This document shows, one piece after another, positions 1 through 8,101 of a stretch of DNA of 64,000 bases. The stretch is from assembly GCF_900220965.1 (NCBI RefSeq), contig NZ_OBQC01000010.1, positions 1 to 64,000 on the forward strand. The letters are read 5' to 3'. The notes beneath the pieces are model-generated. The model was not told the DNA's origin. It saw nothing but the letters and a program-made list of their open reading frames with translations, and made no database searches. The DNA is from Ureibacillus acetophenoni (GTDB lineage: Bacteria > Bacillota > Bacilli > Bacillales_A > Planococcaceae). The position numbers were made by a program, and so were the translations under genes. Positions within the stretch are counted from its first letter, which is position 1; each line of letters opens with the position of its first letter.

Positions 1-92
1 GATCCCTCAAAGACGATGAGGTAGATAGGTTCGAGGTGGAAGTGTGGTGACACATGGAGCTGACGAATACTAATCGATCGAGGACTTAACCA
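1..92 (+). rRNA. 23S ribosomal RNA, 3' end (partial)
   Basis: The first ~92 bases match the conserved 3' end of bacterial 23S rRNA: the helix around GAGGTAGATAGGTTCGAGGTG, then GACGAATACTAATCGATCGA and the GGACTTAACC terminus. The 5' part lies outside the window. It is followed by a short spacer and 5S rRNA, the normal order of a Bacillales rrn operon. The exact 3' end is placed by similarity and may be off by a few bases. Confidence 0.95.
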
Positions 93-160
93 AAACAAAC
101 TTGAACGCTTTCAATGTCTTTATCCAGTTTTGAGAGAACGAACTCTCAATTGAATAAGTG

Positions 161-276
161 AAGTGATGATGGCAAAGAGGTCACACCCGTTCCCATACCG
201 AACACGGAAGTTAAGCTCTTTAGCGCCGATGGTAGTTGGGGGCTTCCCCCTGTGAGAGTAGGACGTCGCTTCGCTT
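161..276 (+). rRNA. 5S ribosomal RNA
   Basis: The core is conserved, with the blocks AGGTCACACCCGTTCCCAT, CCGAACACGGAAGTTAAGCT and GAGAGTAGGACGTCGC. The two ends can pair to form helix I. It lies about 70 bases after the 23S end and about 12 bases before the first tRNA. Ends are estimated from helix I pairing. Confidence 0.95.
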
Positions 277-287
277 GTTTTTTTCGT

Positions 288-363
288 GGAGGATTAGCTC
301 AGCTGGGAGAGCACCTGCCTTACAAGCAGGGGGTCGGCGGTTCGAGCCCGTCATCCTCCACCA
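288..363 (+). tRNA. tRNA-Val (anticodon TAC)
   Basis: Complete cloverleaf with a GGAGGAT/ATCCTCC acceptor stem, an anticodon stem CCTGC/GCAGG with loop CTTACAA, and the T-arm GGTTCGA. CCA is encoded. First gene of the post-rRNA cluster of 18 tRNAs. Confidence 0.97.
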
Positions 364-368
364 TATAT

Positions 369-441
<73 letters not shown>

Positions 442-450
442 TCATTACTT

Positions 451-534
451 GGAGGGGTAGCGAAGTGGCTAAACGCGGCGGACTGTAAATCCGCTCCTTC
501 GGGTTCGGCGGTTCGAATCCGTCCCCCTCCACCA
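451..534 (+). tRNA. tRNA-Tyr (anticodon GTA)
   Basis: Class II tRNA with a long variable arm (CTCCTTCGGGTTC region). Anticodon loop CTGTAAA between GCGGA and TCCGC. Acceptor GGAGGGG/CCCCTCC with encoded CCA. Confidence 0.97.
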
Positions 535-540
535 TTTTAT

Positions 541-612
541 GAGCCATTAGCTCAGTGGTAGAGCATCTGACTTTTAATCAGAGGGTCGAAGGTTCAAGTC
601 CTTCATGGCTCA
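541..612 (+). tRNA. tRNA-Lys (anticodon TTT)
   Basis: Acceptor GAGCCAT/ATGGCTC with discriminator A. Anticodon loop CTTTTAA on stem CTGA/TCAG. CCA is not encoded. Confidence 0.97.
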
Positions 613-633
613 TCTTAATAATGAAACATTTAA

Positions 634-715
634 GCGGGTGTGGCGGAATTGGCAGACGCACTAGACTTAGGATCTAGCGCCGCAAGGCGTGGGGGTTCGA
701 CTCCCTTCACCCGCA
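634..715 (+). tRNA. tRNA-Leu (anticodon TAG)
   Basis: Class II tRNA with the variable arm GCGCCGCAAGGCGT. Anticodon loop CTTAGGA on stem CTAGA/TCTAG. Acceptor GCGGGTG/CACCCGC with A; no encoded CCA. Confidence 0.97.
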
Positions 716-732
716 TTAGTTTTAAAACACAT

Positions 733-804
733 GCGGAAGTAGTTCAGTGGTAGAACACCACCTTGCCAAGGTGGGGGTCGCGGGTTCGAACCCCGTCTTC
801 CGCT
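733..804 (+). tRNA. tRNA-Gly (anticodon GCC)
   Basis: Acceptor GCGGAAG/CTTCCGC with discriminator T. Anticodon loop TTGCCAA on stem CCACC/GGTGG. TTCCA follows the stem, so CCA is not encoded directly after the discriminator. Confidence 0.96.
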
Positions 805-812
805 TCCAATGT

Positions 813-901
813 GCCGGGGTGGCGGAACTGGCAGACGCACAGGACTTAAAATCCTGCGGTAGGTGACTACCGTACCGGTTCGATTCCGGTCCTCGGCACC
901 A
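813..901 (+). tRNA. tRNA-Leu (anticodon TAA)
   Basis: Class II tRNA with the variable arm GCGGTAGGTGACTACCGT. Anticodon loop CTTAAAA on stem AGGA/TCCT. Acceptor GCCGGGG/CCTCGGC with encoded CCA. Confidence 0.97.
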
Positions 902-923
902 TTTAAAATAACATATTTATTAT

Positions 924-1000
<77 letters not shown>

Positions 1001-1006
1001 TATTTA

Positions 1007-1083
1007 CGGGAAGTAGCTCAGCTTGGTAGAGCACTTGGTTTGGGACCAAGGGGTCGCAGGTTCGAATCCTGTCTTCCCGACCA
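1007..1083 (+). tRNA. tRNA-Pro (anticodon TGG)
   Basis: Acceptor CGGGAAG/CTTCCCG with A and encoded CCA. Anticodon loop TTTGGGA on stem CTTGG/CCAAG. Confidence 0.97.
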
Positions 1084-1114
1084 TGAAGTTGTATATAATT
1101 GAAATAATTATTAT

Positions 1115-1190
1115 GGGGCCTTAGCTCAGCTGGGAGAGCGCCTGCCTTGCACGCAGGAGGTCAGCGGTTCGATCCCGCTAGGCTCCACCA
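1115..1190 (+). tRNA. tRNA-Ala (anticodon TGC)
   Basis: Acceptor GGGGCCT/AGGCTCC with A and encoded CCA. Anticodon loop CTTGCAC on stem CCTGC/GCAGG. Confidence 0.97.
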
Positions 1191-1199
1191 TATAATAAC

Positions 1200-1290
1200 G
1201 GAGGCGTACCCAAGTGGCTGAAGGGATCGGTCTTGAAAACCGACAGGCGGGTTAAACCGTGCGTGGGTTCAAATCCTACCGCCTCCGCCA
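1200..1290 (+). tRNA. tRNA-Ser (anticodon TGA)
   Basis: Class II tRNA with a long variable arm (AGGCGGGTTAAACCGTGCGT). Anticodon loop CTTGAAA on stem TCGGT/ACCGA. Acceptor GGAGGCG/CGCCTCC with G and encoded CCA. Confidence 0.97.
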
Positions 1291-1320
1291 TTTTTATTAA
1301 ATTTAATATTATTTTATTAT

Positions 1321-1395
<75 letters not shown>

Positions 1396-1398
1396 AAT

Positions 1399-1474
1399 GG
1401 TCCCGTGGTGTAGCGGTTAACATGCCTGCCTGTCACGCAGGAGATCGCCGGTTCGATCCCGGTCGGGACCGCCA
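1399..1474 (+). tRNA. tRNA-Asp (anticodon GTC)
   Basis: Acceptor GGTCCCG/CGGGACC with G and encoded CCA. Anticodon loop CTGTCAC on stem CCTGC/GCAGG. Confidence 0.97.
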
Positions 1475-1491
1475 TTTATATAAAAAATTGT

Positions 1492-1567
1492 GGGTCTGTA
1501 GCTCAGTTGGTAGAGCATTTGACTGAAGCTCAAAGTGTCGGCGGTTCGATTCCGTCCGGACCCACCA
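1492..1567 (+). tRNA. tRNA-Phe (anticodon GAA)
   Basis: Acceptor GGGTCTG/CGGACCC (one G-T pair) with A and encoded CCA. Anticodon loop CTGAAGC on stem TTTGA/TCAAA. Confidence 0.97.
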
Positions 1568-1570
1568 TTT

Positions 1571-1644
1571 GCGGGTGTAGTTTAATGGTAAAACCTCAGC
1601 CTTCCAAGCTGATGTCGTGAGTTCGATTCTCATCACCCGCTCCA
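1571..1644 (+). tRNA. tRNA-Gly (anticodon TCC)
   Basis: Acceptor GCGGGTG/CACCCGC with T and encoded CCA. Anticodon loop CTTCCAA on stem TCAGC/GCTGA. Confidence 0.97.
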
Positions 1645-1657
1645 TACATACATAAGT

Positions 1658-1734
<77 letters not shown>

Positions 1735-1745
1735 TATAAGTTTAT

Positions 1746-1820
1746 TCCGAAGTAGCTCAGTGGTAGAGCAACCGGCTGTTAACCGGTTGGTCGTAGGTTC
1801 GAGTCCTACCTTCGGAGCCA
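1746..1820 (+). tRNA. tRNA-Asn (anticodon GTT)
   Basis: Acceptor TCCGAAG/CTTCGGA with G and encoded CCA. Anticodon loop CTGTTAA on stem ACCGG/CCGGT. Confidence 0.97.
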
Positions 1821-1821
1821 C

Positions 1822-1893
1822 GGCCCGTTGGTCAAGTGGTTAAGACACCGCCCTTTCACGGCGGTAACACGGGTTCGAATCCCGTACGGGTCA
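1822..1893 (+). tRNA. tRNA-Glu (anticodon TTC)
   Basis: Acceptor GGCCCGT/ACGGGTC with A; CCA is not encoded. Anticodon loop CTTTCAC on stem CCGC/GCGG. Last tRNA of the cluster; the terminator starts 6 bases later. Confidence 0.97.
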
Positions 1894-1899
1894 TAAGTA

Positions 1900-1939
1900 A
1901 AAAAACACGACAGCATATCGACTGTCGTGTTTTTTTTAT
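1900..1939 (+). terminator. Rho-independent terminator of the rRNA-tRNA operon
   Basis: The stem AACACGACAG/CTGTCGTGTT encloses a short loop and is followed by a run of T. It ends the rRNA-tRNA transcription unit. Confidence 0.93.
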
Positions 1940-2512
1940 TTAGAGACTACTTAAACTGTCACTAGAACATGAATAACTTGTATCAAGAGATTGGGTTATT
2001 GGAGTTTCAACTAAAAAAGACGATAATCTATACTAATTAAAAATCTAAACTCTAAAAGAAAAGCTTAATTAACCTATCTAAAGGGTTAATTAAGCTTTTT
2101 TATTGTTCTTGAGATTGATTCTACGGGACTAAAAAATCACAAAAATTGTTCTCGAGATCGGTGCTCAAATAACTTTTAGAATATTAATGAATTTGCAGTA
2201 TTACAACTTCTTGTTTTAGTGTTTTTAGAAAGATTAAGAACATTTCACGTTTAGTGTATTTATTTTTAATAATCTACAGTGCAAATCATTGAATATTGTA
2301 GTAATTGTATACATTTTTAGAGTTTTTATCGGCTTAATATTCTCTCGGAGTTTGTTAATGATCTGTAATTAATAGTTATATCAGGGTAATACGAGGGTAA
2401 TAATTTTCCCCTATACTAATCCAAGTGAAAGTCGTTAGGAAGCGATGAAATGATAGAACGAATTATTTCAGTACAGTACTAATTGACAAGTAAATAGAAG
2501 GGAGAATATTAG
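1940..2512. other. 573-base intergenic region
   Basis: No gene is supported here. It holds the first copy of the dispersed TTAATTAA hairpin (2058-2104) and is otherwise very AT-rich. The leader of the downstream GH3 gene lies at its right end, with GGGAGA at 2500-2505 as a plausible ribosome binding site before ATG 2513. Confidence 0.7.
2058..2104. repeat. Dispersed TTAATTAA hairpin repeat, copy 1
   Basis: Inverted repeat AAAAGCTTAATTAACC/GGTTAATTAAGCTTTT followed by T-rich sequence. It is one of five near-identical hairpins in this window (2058, 6732, 8044, 27515, 37474). It looks like a bidirectional terminator, but this copy follows no gene directly, so it may be an inserted repeat. Confidence 0.8.
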
Positions 2513-4963
2513 ATGAAAAAACGCATTAGTTCCATATTTTTGACAGCTACGATTTCTTTAACTTCGTTAGTTCCTGCGAATGCGCTGGCCAATGAAAAAG
2601 CAGAAATCGGTCCATGGATGAACACACAGCTGTCTGCTGAGGAACGTACAGAGTTACTTCTCGATGAGATGACGATGGAACAGAAGATTCAGCAAATCGC
2701 CATCTCGCGCTTTAATGAGAACAACACAGGTGATCCGGTTGTTATCAAAAGGGGCGGTACTAGTAAGTATCAAAACGGAGAATTTGCTCCAGAAGGTACT
2801 CTGCCTGGGTGTGATTGGCAGGATACTGGTCGTCAAATCCGTGGAATTGAGGAATTAGGAATTCCTACAGTCCGTATGACTAACGGTGGTACGGGTGTAA
2901 AAGGTGGATCATGTGGTAATGACCCGCTGGCAACAGGATTGCCATCTACTCCGGCATTAGCCGCAACTTTCGACCGTGAGCTGAACTATGAGGCTGGTCG
3001 AATTCTTGGCGAAGAAACTCGTGCCTTCGCGCATCACGTGTTGCTTGGGCCGGGCATGAACTTAATACGTCACCCGTACGGTGGCCGTAACTATGAATAC
3101 TTTAGTGAGGATCCGTACTTAACGGGTACACTAGCGACTGAGCAAGTCAAAGGTATTCAGGCTCAAGGAGTTCAGGCCCAGCTTAAGCATTTGGCTGGTA
3201 ACGAGCAAGAAACTGAGCGATGGACAATGGGTGTACAAGTTCCATCTCAAGCAATGAACGAGTTGTACATGTTGCCTTTCGAAATGACTGTCAAAGATGC
3301 TGACCCAGCTTCAGTGATGTGTTCATTCCCGGATGTTAACGGTACTTATGCTTGTGATAGCTCTGAATTACTACAAGATGCCCTACGTGGTAACTGGGGA
3401 TTTGATGGTTACGTTATGAGTGACCGTCGTGCAATTCACGACACAGTTGCTGCCATCAAGGCAGGTACGAATGTTGAGTTAGACTGGGCACCACAGTACT
3501 ACACTGAAGAAAAAATCCAGGATGCACTTGATTCTGGTGCAGTAACAGAGGAAGACATTGACAATCTTCTTCGTCCACGCTACATCAAGATGATTGAGTA
3601 CGGACATATGGATGAGCCTTACGATAAATTCATGCCTGAAATTTTCGATCCGATTGCAAACGGTGCAAGCGCACGGAAGATGGCTGAGGAAGGTTCTGTA
3701 CTGTTAAAGAACGATAACTTCCTACCATTGGACGGCGAGCCAGAGACTATAGCACTAATCGGCCTTGAGTGGTTCGGTGAAGAGGCAAAAATGTCTCCAC
3801 GTTCTGTACGAGACAATAACGAGAACGTAAATGCTCCTTACACGGTTACTCCGCAAGAAGGATTAGAAAATGTTATCGAAGAGCTAGGCTACGACACTGA
3901 AGTAACTTATAACGATGGTCGTGACCCAGAGGCTGCTGCTAAGCTTGCTGCTGAGTCTGATGTCGTGTTACTAATGATTGGTGACAACCCACATGAGACT
4001 GTGGACCGCGATACGCTTGGTTTCCCAGCCATCGACCTTGACGAACATAAGGACCGTGAAGACTGGGTAGAGCAGGAACCGCTAATCGATGCAGTTCTAG
4101 AAGCCAATGCGGAGAACACAGCTGTAGTTCTGAAGACTTCTGGTACGGTACTTATGCCTTGGTTGGATGAGGTACCTGCAGTACTTCAAGCTTGGTACCC
4201 AGGTATGGAGGATGGTAATGCAGTAGCAAACCTGCTTTACGGTAAAGTGAATCCTTCTGGTAAATTACCTATGACGTGGGGTGCTACTGAGCGTGAAGCT
4301 GCCTTCGCTACGGAAGAGCAGTTCCCTGGAACTCGTCAAGATACTGGTAAGCCAGGTGGACCAGGCCCTTACGGTGACGGTTCCGATCAGCTAATTGCTA
4401 AATACACAGAGGGTCTAGAAATGGGTTATCGCTGGTACGAGGCAAACGATGTAGAGCCGATTTTCCCATTCGGTTATGGCCTGTCGTACACGACTTTCGA
4501 GTATGAAGACCTTAAAGTTAAGAAAGTCCGTGGTGGCAATGGTAACAACAGCTCGTTGGCTGGTATTGACGTTTCCTTCACGATTACGAACACTGGTGAT
4601 GTTGCTGGTAAGGAGGCAGCACAGGTTTATCTGACTCTACCGAACGAGGCCGGACAGCCTACTAAGCGTCTTGTTAACTTCGAGAAGGTTTACCTTGAGC
4701 CTGGTGAGAGCGAGCGTGTGACTGTGCGTATTAACCATGCTGACTCTAACCATCCGTTCTCTTACTTTATTCCAGAAGAGCCAGACAACCTAGCGAACTG
4801 GGCTGATGGTGAGTGGGCTACTGTTGACGGAAAGTACCGCGTTCACGTTGGTGGTTCCTCTGCAGATACTCCATTGGAAAAGGATGTCCCTCTGAACTTT
4901 AAAGACGGCAAGAACAAGGGAAAAGGAAACAATGGAAAAAATAACGGGAACAACAAATCCTAA
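2513..4963 (+). CDS. Secreted glycoside hydrolase family 3 (beta-glucosidase/beta-xylosidase type)
   Basis: 816 residues. Residues 1-27 form a Sec signal peptide (basic start, hydrophobic core, ANALA cleavage region), so the enzyme is exported. A GH3 N-terminal barrel follows, with RMTNGGTGV near 120 and the LKHLAGNEQ region. The nucleophile region GYVMSDRRAIH is near 299-309, making Asp304 the likely nucleophile; most family members have SDW where this has SDR. The alpha/beta sandwich domain starts near 395 (VLLKNDNFLPL), and a fibronectin III-like domain (GKEAAQVYLTLP) lies near 695-790. The protein ends in a Lys/Asn/Gly-rich tail. It probably releases sugars from plant-type oligosaccharides; the substrate cannot be read from sequence. 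Base composition is clearly GC-richer than flanking genes, suggesting transfer. The next gene is a beta-helix lipoprotein of similar composition. Confidence 0.9.
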   Translation: MKKRISSIFLTATISLTSLVPANALANEKAEIGPWMNTQLSAEERTELLLDEMTMEQKIQQIAISRFNENNTGDPVVIKRGGTSKYQNGEFAPEGTLPGCDWQDTGRQIRGIEELGIPTVRMTNGGTGVKGGSCGNDPLATGLPSTPALAATFDRELNYEAGRILGEETRAFAHHVLLGPGMNLIRHPYGGRNYEYFSEDPYLTGTLATEQVKGIQAQGVQAQLKHLAGNEQETERWTMGVQVPSQAMNELYMLPFEMTVKDADPASVMCSFPDVNGTYACDSSELLQDALRGNWGFDGYVMSDRRAIHDTVAAIKAGTNVELDWAPQYYTEEKIQDALDSGAVTEEDIDNLLRPRYIKMIEYGHMDEPYDKFMPEIFDPIANGASARKMAEEGSVLLKNDNFLPLDGEPETIALIGLEWFGEEAKMSPRSVRDNNENVNAPYTVTPQEGLENVIEELGYDTEVTYNDGRDPEAAAKLAAESDVVLLMIGDNPHETVDRDTLGFPAIDLDEHKDREDWVEQEPLIDAVLEANAENTAVVLKTSGTVLMPWLDEVPAVLQAWYPGMEDGNAVANLLYGKVNPSGKLPMTWGATEREAAFATEEQFPGTRQDTGKPGGPGPYGDGSDQLIAKYTEGLEMGYRWYEANDVEPIFPFGYGLSYTTFEYEDLKVKKVRGGNGNNSSLAGIDVSFTITNTGDVAGKEAAQVYLTLPNEAGQPTKRLVNFEKVYLEPGESERVTVRINHADSNHPFSYFIPEEPDNLANWADGEWATVDGKYRVHVGGSSADTPLEKDVPLNFKDGKNKGKGNNGKNNGNNKS

Positions 4964-5029
4964 TGATAGGCTTCTATCAAGGGGATGATATTGGCGACCC
5001 TATTTAGGTCGTAAGGTATCCCTAATATA

Positions 5030-5075
5030 GTGAGCCCGCGGGCCTCGGCGTGAATCGTTGAGCTCGCGGGCTCAC
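5030..5075. terminator. GC-rich hairpin between GH3 and beta-helix genes
   Basis: GTGAGCCCGCG pairs exactly with CGCGGGCTCAC, with a loop of about 24 bases. It is far GC-richer than anything nearby. No clear T-run follows, so it may attenuate or protect mRNA rather than terminate. Confidence 0.6.
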
Positions 5076-5132
5076 CATTATTCTGGATACTTTTATTGAT
5101 GAGGAAAGTGGGCAAAAAAGACAAAGAAGGAT

Positions 5133-6650
5133 GTGAAAACTTTGATGAAGGGATTCGTTCAGAAAAGAAGACGAGGTCAGACTCAATTTTGGTGGATAGC
5201 CATTGGGCTTGCGGTACTATTATCTGCATGCGCAGTTAAGGGACCTGATCAGTCCGTTGGAAACGATAATGCCGTGGAACCTGCCACGTCCGGTCAAGGC
5301 GACTGGCAGGTTCCGGGTTTGGTGGATCAATCCGGTAAACCGATTGATGTACCGATGCCTATTCCAGCCACGGGCAAGACCCTTGACGTTACGGACTTTG
5401 GGGCAGATCCGAGTCCAGATTCACTTGATGATGCAAAAGCTATTCGGGCAGCATTAGAAGCAGCAGAACCAGGAGATGAGGTCGTACTACCAGCCGGCAC
5501 ATATGACCTGCGCTCTACTGATCCGGCAGACGAGTCGGCAAACATTGTGTTGCGCAACGGCGTGGACTTGCGCGGAGAAGACCAGGAGAGAACGGTGTTG
5601 CTGACCTCCTTTGACGGCGAAGATGACAGTCGGGTAATCCGTGGCTCCGGCGTCCACGATGTCATTGTCGCTGATTTCACTATCACTTCCCGTCACAATG
5701 GTCCACTCGGAGAAAATCCCGACGATGGTAACATGGGTGGAGGTCCGATGTACGGGGTCTACATCGGAACCGACAAAGGACAGCCTAGCTCCCAGGTTCT
5801 GGTGAAGAACCTGAGCATCAGCATGTTCGAACGCCATGGCATCTCTGTCAAAGCTAGCCGGGAAGTGACCCTCTCTGGTAATTACATTAGTGGGGCAACT
5901 GCTGTTGGCCCGGGCGGACAGGGCTACGGCATCGCTATCGAGGGTTCAAGGGATCAACATGATCCAGATGCCATCAACGATTCTAGGCACAACGTTGTCA
6001 TCGACAATACATTTGATGGTAGGCATCTTCGACATGCCATACTACTGCAGTTTCCTACGCATAATAATCTTGTGGCGGACAATACCATTGTCGGTAGTCA
6101 CCTCGATGCCATTGACTTACATGGTGAAGGTGAATATCTGAATGAAATCCGCGACAACACAATCGTTGGTGGTCAGAGGGCGGGCATCGCTCTGGGCAAT
6201 TCCGGAGGTTCTAAGAACAAGCACGACGCCTCAGGATCTGGGAATTGGGTGCATTCCAACACCCTGATAGGAAATCGTCAGGGAATCCTCGTCATACTAG
6301 GAACTCCTGATACTCTCATCGAGAATAACAATATTTTTGCAAGGGAGGATTCAAAGGCTGGCATTGAGGTACGAAATGCGCCGGGCACGAAGTTGCAAAG
6401 GAATCATATCACTGGAGGATCTGACGGGTTCTGGGCAATCCGCCTTAGTGAGGACAGTGGTAATGGCGGACGAGGAAATGGAATCCCTAGAGGCATCCAA
6501 ATAGAGTCCAATGTCATCCGAAACTCCGCCAATGGTATTAGGATTGATGCAGGTGACGACCTTAATGTGGTGGATAATATCGTTAATGAGATCGACGGCG
6601 AGGAGCTAAAAGTGGCCAACGAGGTCAAGGTGAAACAGTTCGCCCAGTAG
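5133..6650 (+). CDS. Right-handed beta-helix lipoprotein (pectate lyase / polysaccharide-degrading type)
   Basis: 505 residues. The N-terminus is basic with a membrane segment ending in LLSAC, a lipobox, so the protein is predicted to be lipid-anchored outside the membrane. From about residue 85 (TLDVTDFGADP) it has the entry motif of pectate-lyase-like proteins. Repeating coils rich in N, G, V and I follow (NNTIVGSHLDAIDL, NNNIFAREDSKAGIEV, SNVIRNSANGIRIDAG), typical of PbH1 repeats and periplasmic copper-binding/NosD-like beta-helices. Pectate lyase, alginate lyase/epimerase or a non-enzymatic binder are all possible. The gene is GC-rich (over 50% in places), like the GH3 gene upstream. The start is uncertain: GTG 5133, TTG 5142 and ATG 5145 all lie near the AAGAAGG at 5124-5130. 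Confidence 0.8.
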   Translation: MKTLMKGFVQKRRRGQTQFWWIAIGLAVLLSACAVKGPDQSVGNDNAVEPATSGQGDWQVPGLVDQSGKPIDVPMPIPATGKTLDVTDFGADPSPDSLDDAKAIRAALEAAEPGDEVVLPAGTYDLRSTDPADESANIVLRNGVDLRGEDQERTVLLTSFDGEDDSRVIRGSGVHDVIVADFTITSRHNGPLGENPDDGNMGGGPMYGVYIGTDKGQPSSQVLVKNLSISMFERHGISVKASREVTLSGNYISGATAVGPGGQGYGIAIEGSRDQHDPDAINDSRHNVVIDNTFDGRHLRHAILLQFPTHNNLVADNTIVGSHLDAIDLHGEGEYLNEIRDNTIVGGQRAGIALGNSGGSKNKHDASGSGNWVHSNTLIGNRQGILVILGTPDTLIENNNIFAREDSKAGIEVRNAPGTKLQRNHITGGSDGFWAIRLSEDSGNGGRGNGIPRGIQIESNVIRNSANGIRIDAGDDLNVVDNIVNEIDGEELKVANEVKVKQFAQ

Positions 6651-6961
6651 GTTTAGTTCTGTAATAAAATATGGTTGAGGCCAAATAAAAACGCCCCGTA
6701 GAATTGGTAAGGATATCATTTTAACTTAGAGAATGCTTAATTAACCTTCCAAAGTTAATTAAGCATTTTTTATTGCTCGAGATCAGTTTTCATGGAAAAA
6801 GAACTTAAAACTAGCAATCTTTTAGAAAAGAAAATTTCAATTAATTTACAAAGTTTTATACACTGTATCAGTTATAATTAAGATAATGTGATGATTTGTA
6901 AGTATTGGAATCATCCATCCAAACAAATTATCCTGCATCCTAAAGAGAATGAGAGATTGCT
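6651..6961. other. 311-base intergenic region
   Basis: Contains hairpin repeat copy 2 (6732-6774) and then AT-rich DNA leading into the diguanylate cyclase gene. No other gene is supported. Confidence 0.7.
6732..6774. repeat. Dispersed TTAATTAA hairpin repeat, copy 2
   Basis: Arms AATGCTTAATTAAC and GTTAATTAAGCATT with a T-run on the right. It follows the beta-helix gene. Both copy 1 and copy 2 are followed by TATTG and a GAGAT/CGAGATC-like sequence, so similarity extends beyond the hairpin. Confidence 0.8.
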
Positions 6962-7966
6962 ATGGTTAGTAATGAATTAATACATAAACGGAATTCCATA
7001 CTACTACTAATAATAAGTATTTTTTATTTTATACATATAACAATCAATATATTGGTTGAAGGTTTGGAAAGTATATTTCCACCATCTTATCTTTTTATCG
7101 TATTGGGTGCGATTCTGACAATCTTCATCTACAAAAGAGTAAACCCAAAGATTACAATGTATATAATCGTCAGCAGTGTGTATATTTATTTTTACTTTTT
7201 ACTAAATGATTCTCCGTACTTGGTAAATTATCTTTTCATGTGGTTAGCTCTACCGCTTTGTGCTATCTATTTAAATTCGCGAGTGGTTGTGTTAGCCGGT
7301 ATTGCTTCATTCGTTCTTACATATTACGCGTTCTTTTACCTTCATGAAGAGTTATTCCCAAATGTCGTTCAGGGAGATTTTATTTTTCTAGTAATGTTTG
7401 GAGTTATGGTTACGAGCTTGCTATTATTTTTTATTCGAAAAATTAATGAGGCAAATGATAAACTCCAGGCACTTGCGTATCTCGATCCTTTAACTGGGGT
7501 GGCGAATCGGTTGTTGCTAAAGGAAAAATTTAATTTTCTAAAGACGACAAAGATCAAATCCATCGCACTCGTGTTCATTGACATGAATGGTTTTAAAACA
7601 GTGAACGATACGTATGGTCATGAAATGGGCGATCAATTGTTGGAGGAAATCGCCTCAAGGTTAAAAAGTGAAGTGAGAGACACAGATTTACTATGCCGTT
7701 TAGGTGGCGATGAATTTGTCATACTATTCTCGAATCTTGACAATGCAAATCTCGACATCGTAAAAAATCGAATCCAGAGTACCCTGGAAACACCAATGTT
7801 CCTAAATCAACAAACAATCAATGTTTCCGCTAGTATAGGAACTTACTACACAACAGATATTTCACAGGCGGTACTAGAAACGATGCTGAAAGAGGCTGAT
7901 AAAGCGATGTATAAGGCGAAGGGGAGAGATTTGAAATACGAAGGTGGGGCAGTTACATTGTCCTAA
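6962..7966 (+). CDS. Membrane-bound diguanylate cyclase (GGDEF)
   Basis: 334 residues. The first ~165 residues form about six hydrophobic helices, an integral membrane sensor of unknown ligand. A GGDEF domain follows from DPLTGVANR (near 175). The active-site loop GGDEF is intact at about 248-252. RDTD lies exactly five residues before it and fits the RxxD inhibitory I-site, so the enzyme should make cyclic di-GMP from two GTP and be product-inhibited. No EAL domain is present. A weak ribosome binding site (GAATGAGAG) precedes ATG 6962. It stands alone between two hairpin repeats. A cyclic di-GMP hydrolase candidate of HD-GYP type lies 16 kb away. Confidence 0.93.
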   Translation: MVSNELIHKRNSILLLIISIFYFIHITINILVEGLESIFPPSYLFIVLGAILTIFIYKRVNPKITMYIIVSSVYIYFYFLLNDSPYLVNYLFMWLALPLCAIYLNSRVVVLAGIASFVLTYYAFFYLHEELFPNVVQGDFIFLVMFGVMVTSLLLFFIRKINEANDKLQALAYLDPLTGVANRLLLKEKFNFLKTTKIKSIALVFIDMNGFKTVNDTYGHEMGDQLLEEIASRLKSEVRDTDLLCRLGGDEFVILFSNLDNANLDIVKNRIQSTLETPMFLNQQTINVSASIGTYYTTDISQAVLETMLKEADKAMYKAKGRDLKYEGGAVTLS

Positions 7967-8043
7967 TTACCAAATTTGTATGAGATATTAGCATGTCCCA
8001 TCTGATAAGTGTAGAAATCATAAATTTTTCGAAAACAAGAATT

Positions 8044-8092
8044 AAAAATGCTTAATTAACCTTTCAAAGGTTTAATTAAGCATTTTTTACTG
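8044..8092. repeat. Dispersed TTAATTAA hairpin repeat, copy 3 (bidirectional terminator)
   Basis: Arms AAAATGCTTAATTAA and TTAATTAAGCATTTT are symmetric, with A-run and T-run flanks. It lies between two convergent genes, so here it is well placed as a bidirectional terminator. Confidence 0.88.
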
Positions 8093-8101
8093 AGCTGACC
8101 T

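Noticed and set aside
5203..5837. Overlapping frames on both strands inside the beta-helix gene
   Set aside because: The beta-helix frame has a lipobox, repeats and a continuous 505-residue reading; the others are shadows in GC-richer DNA.
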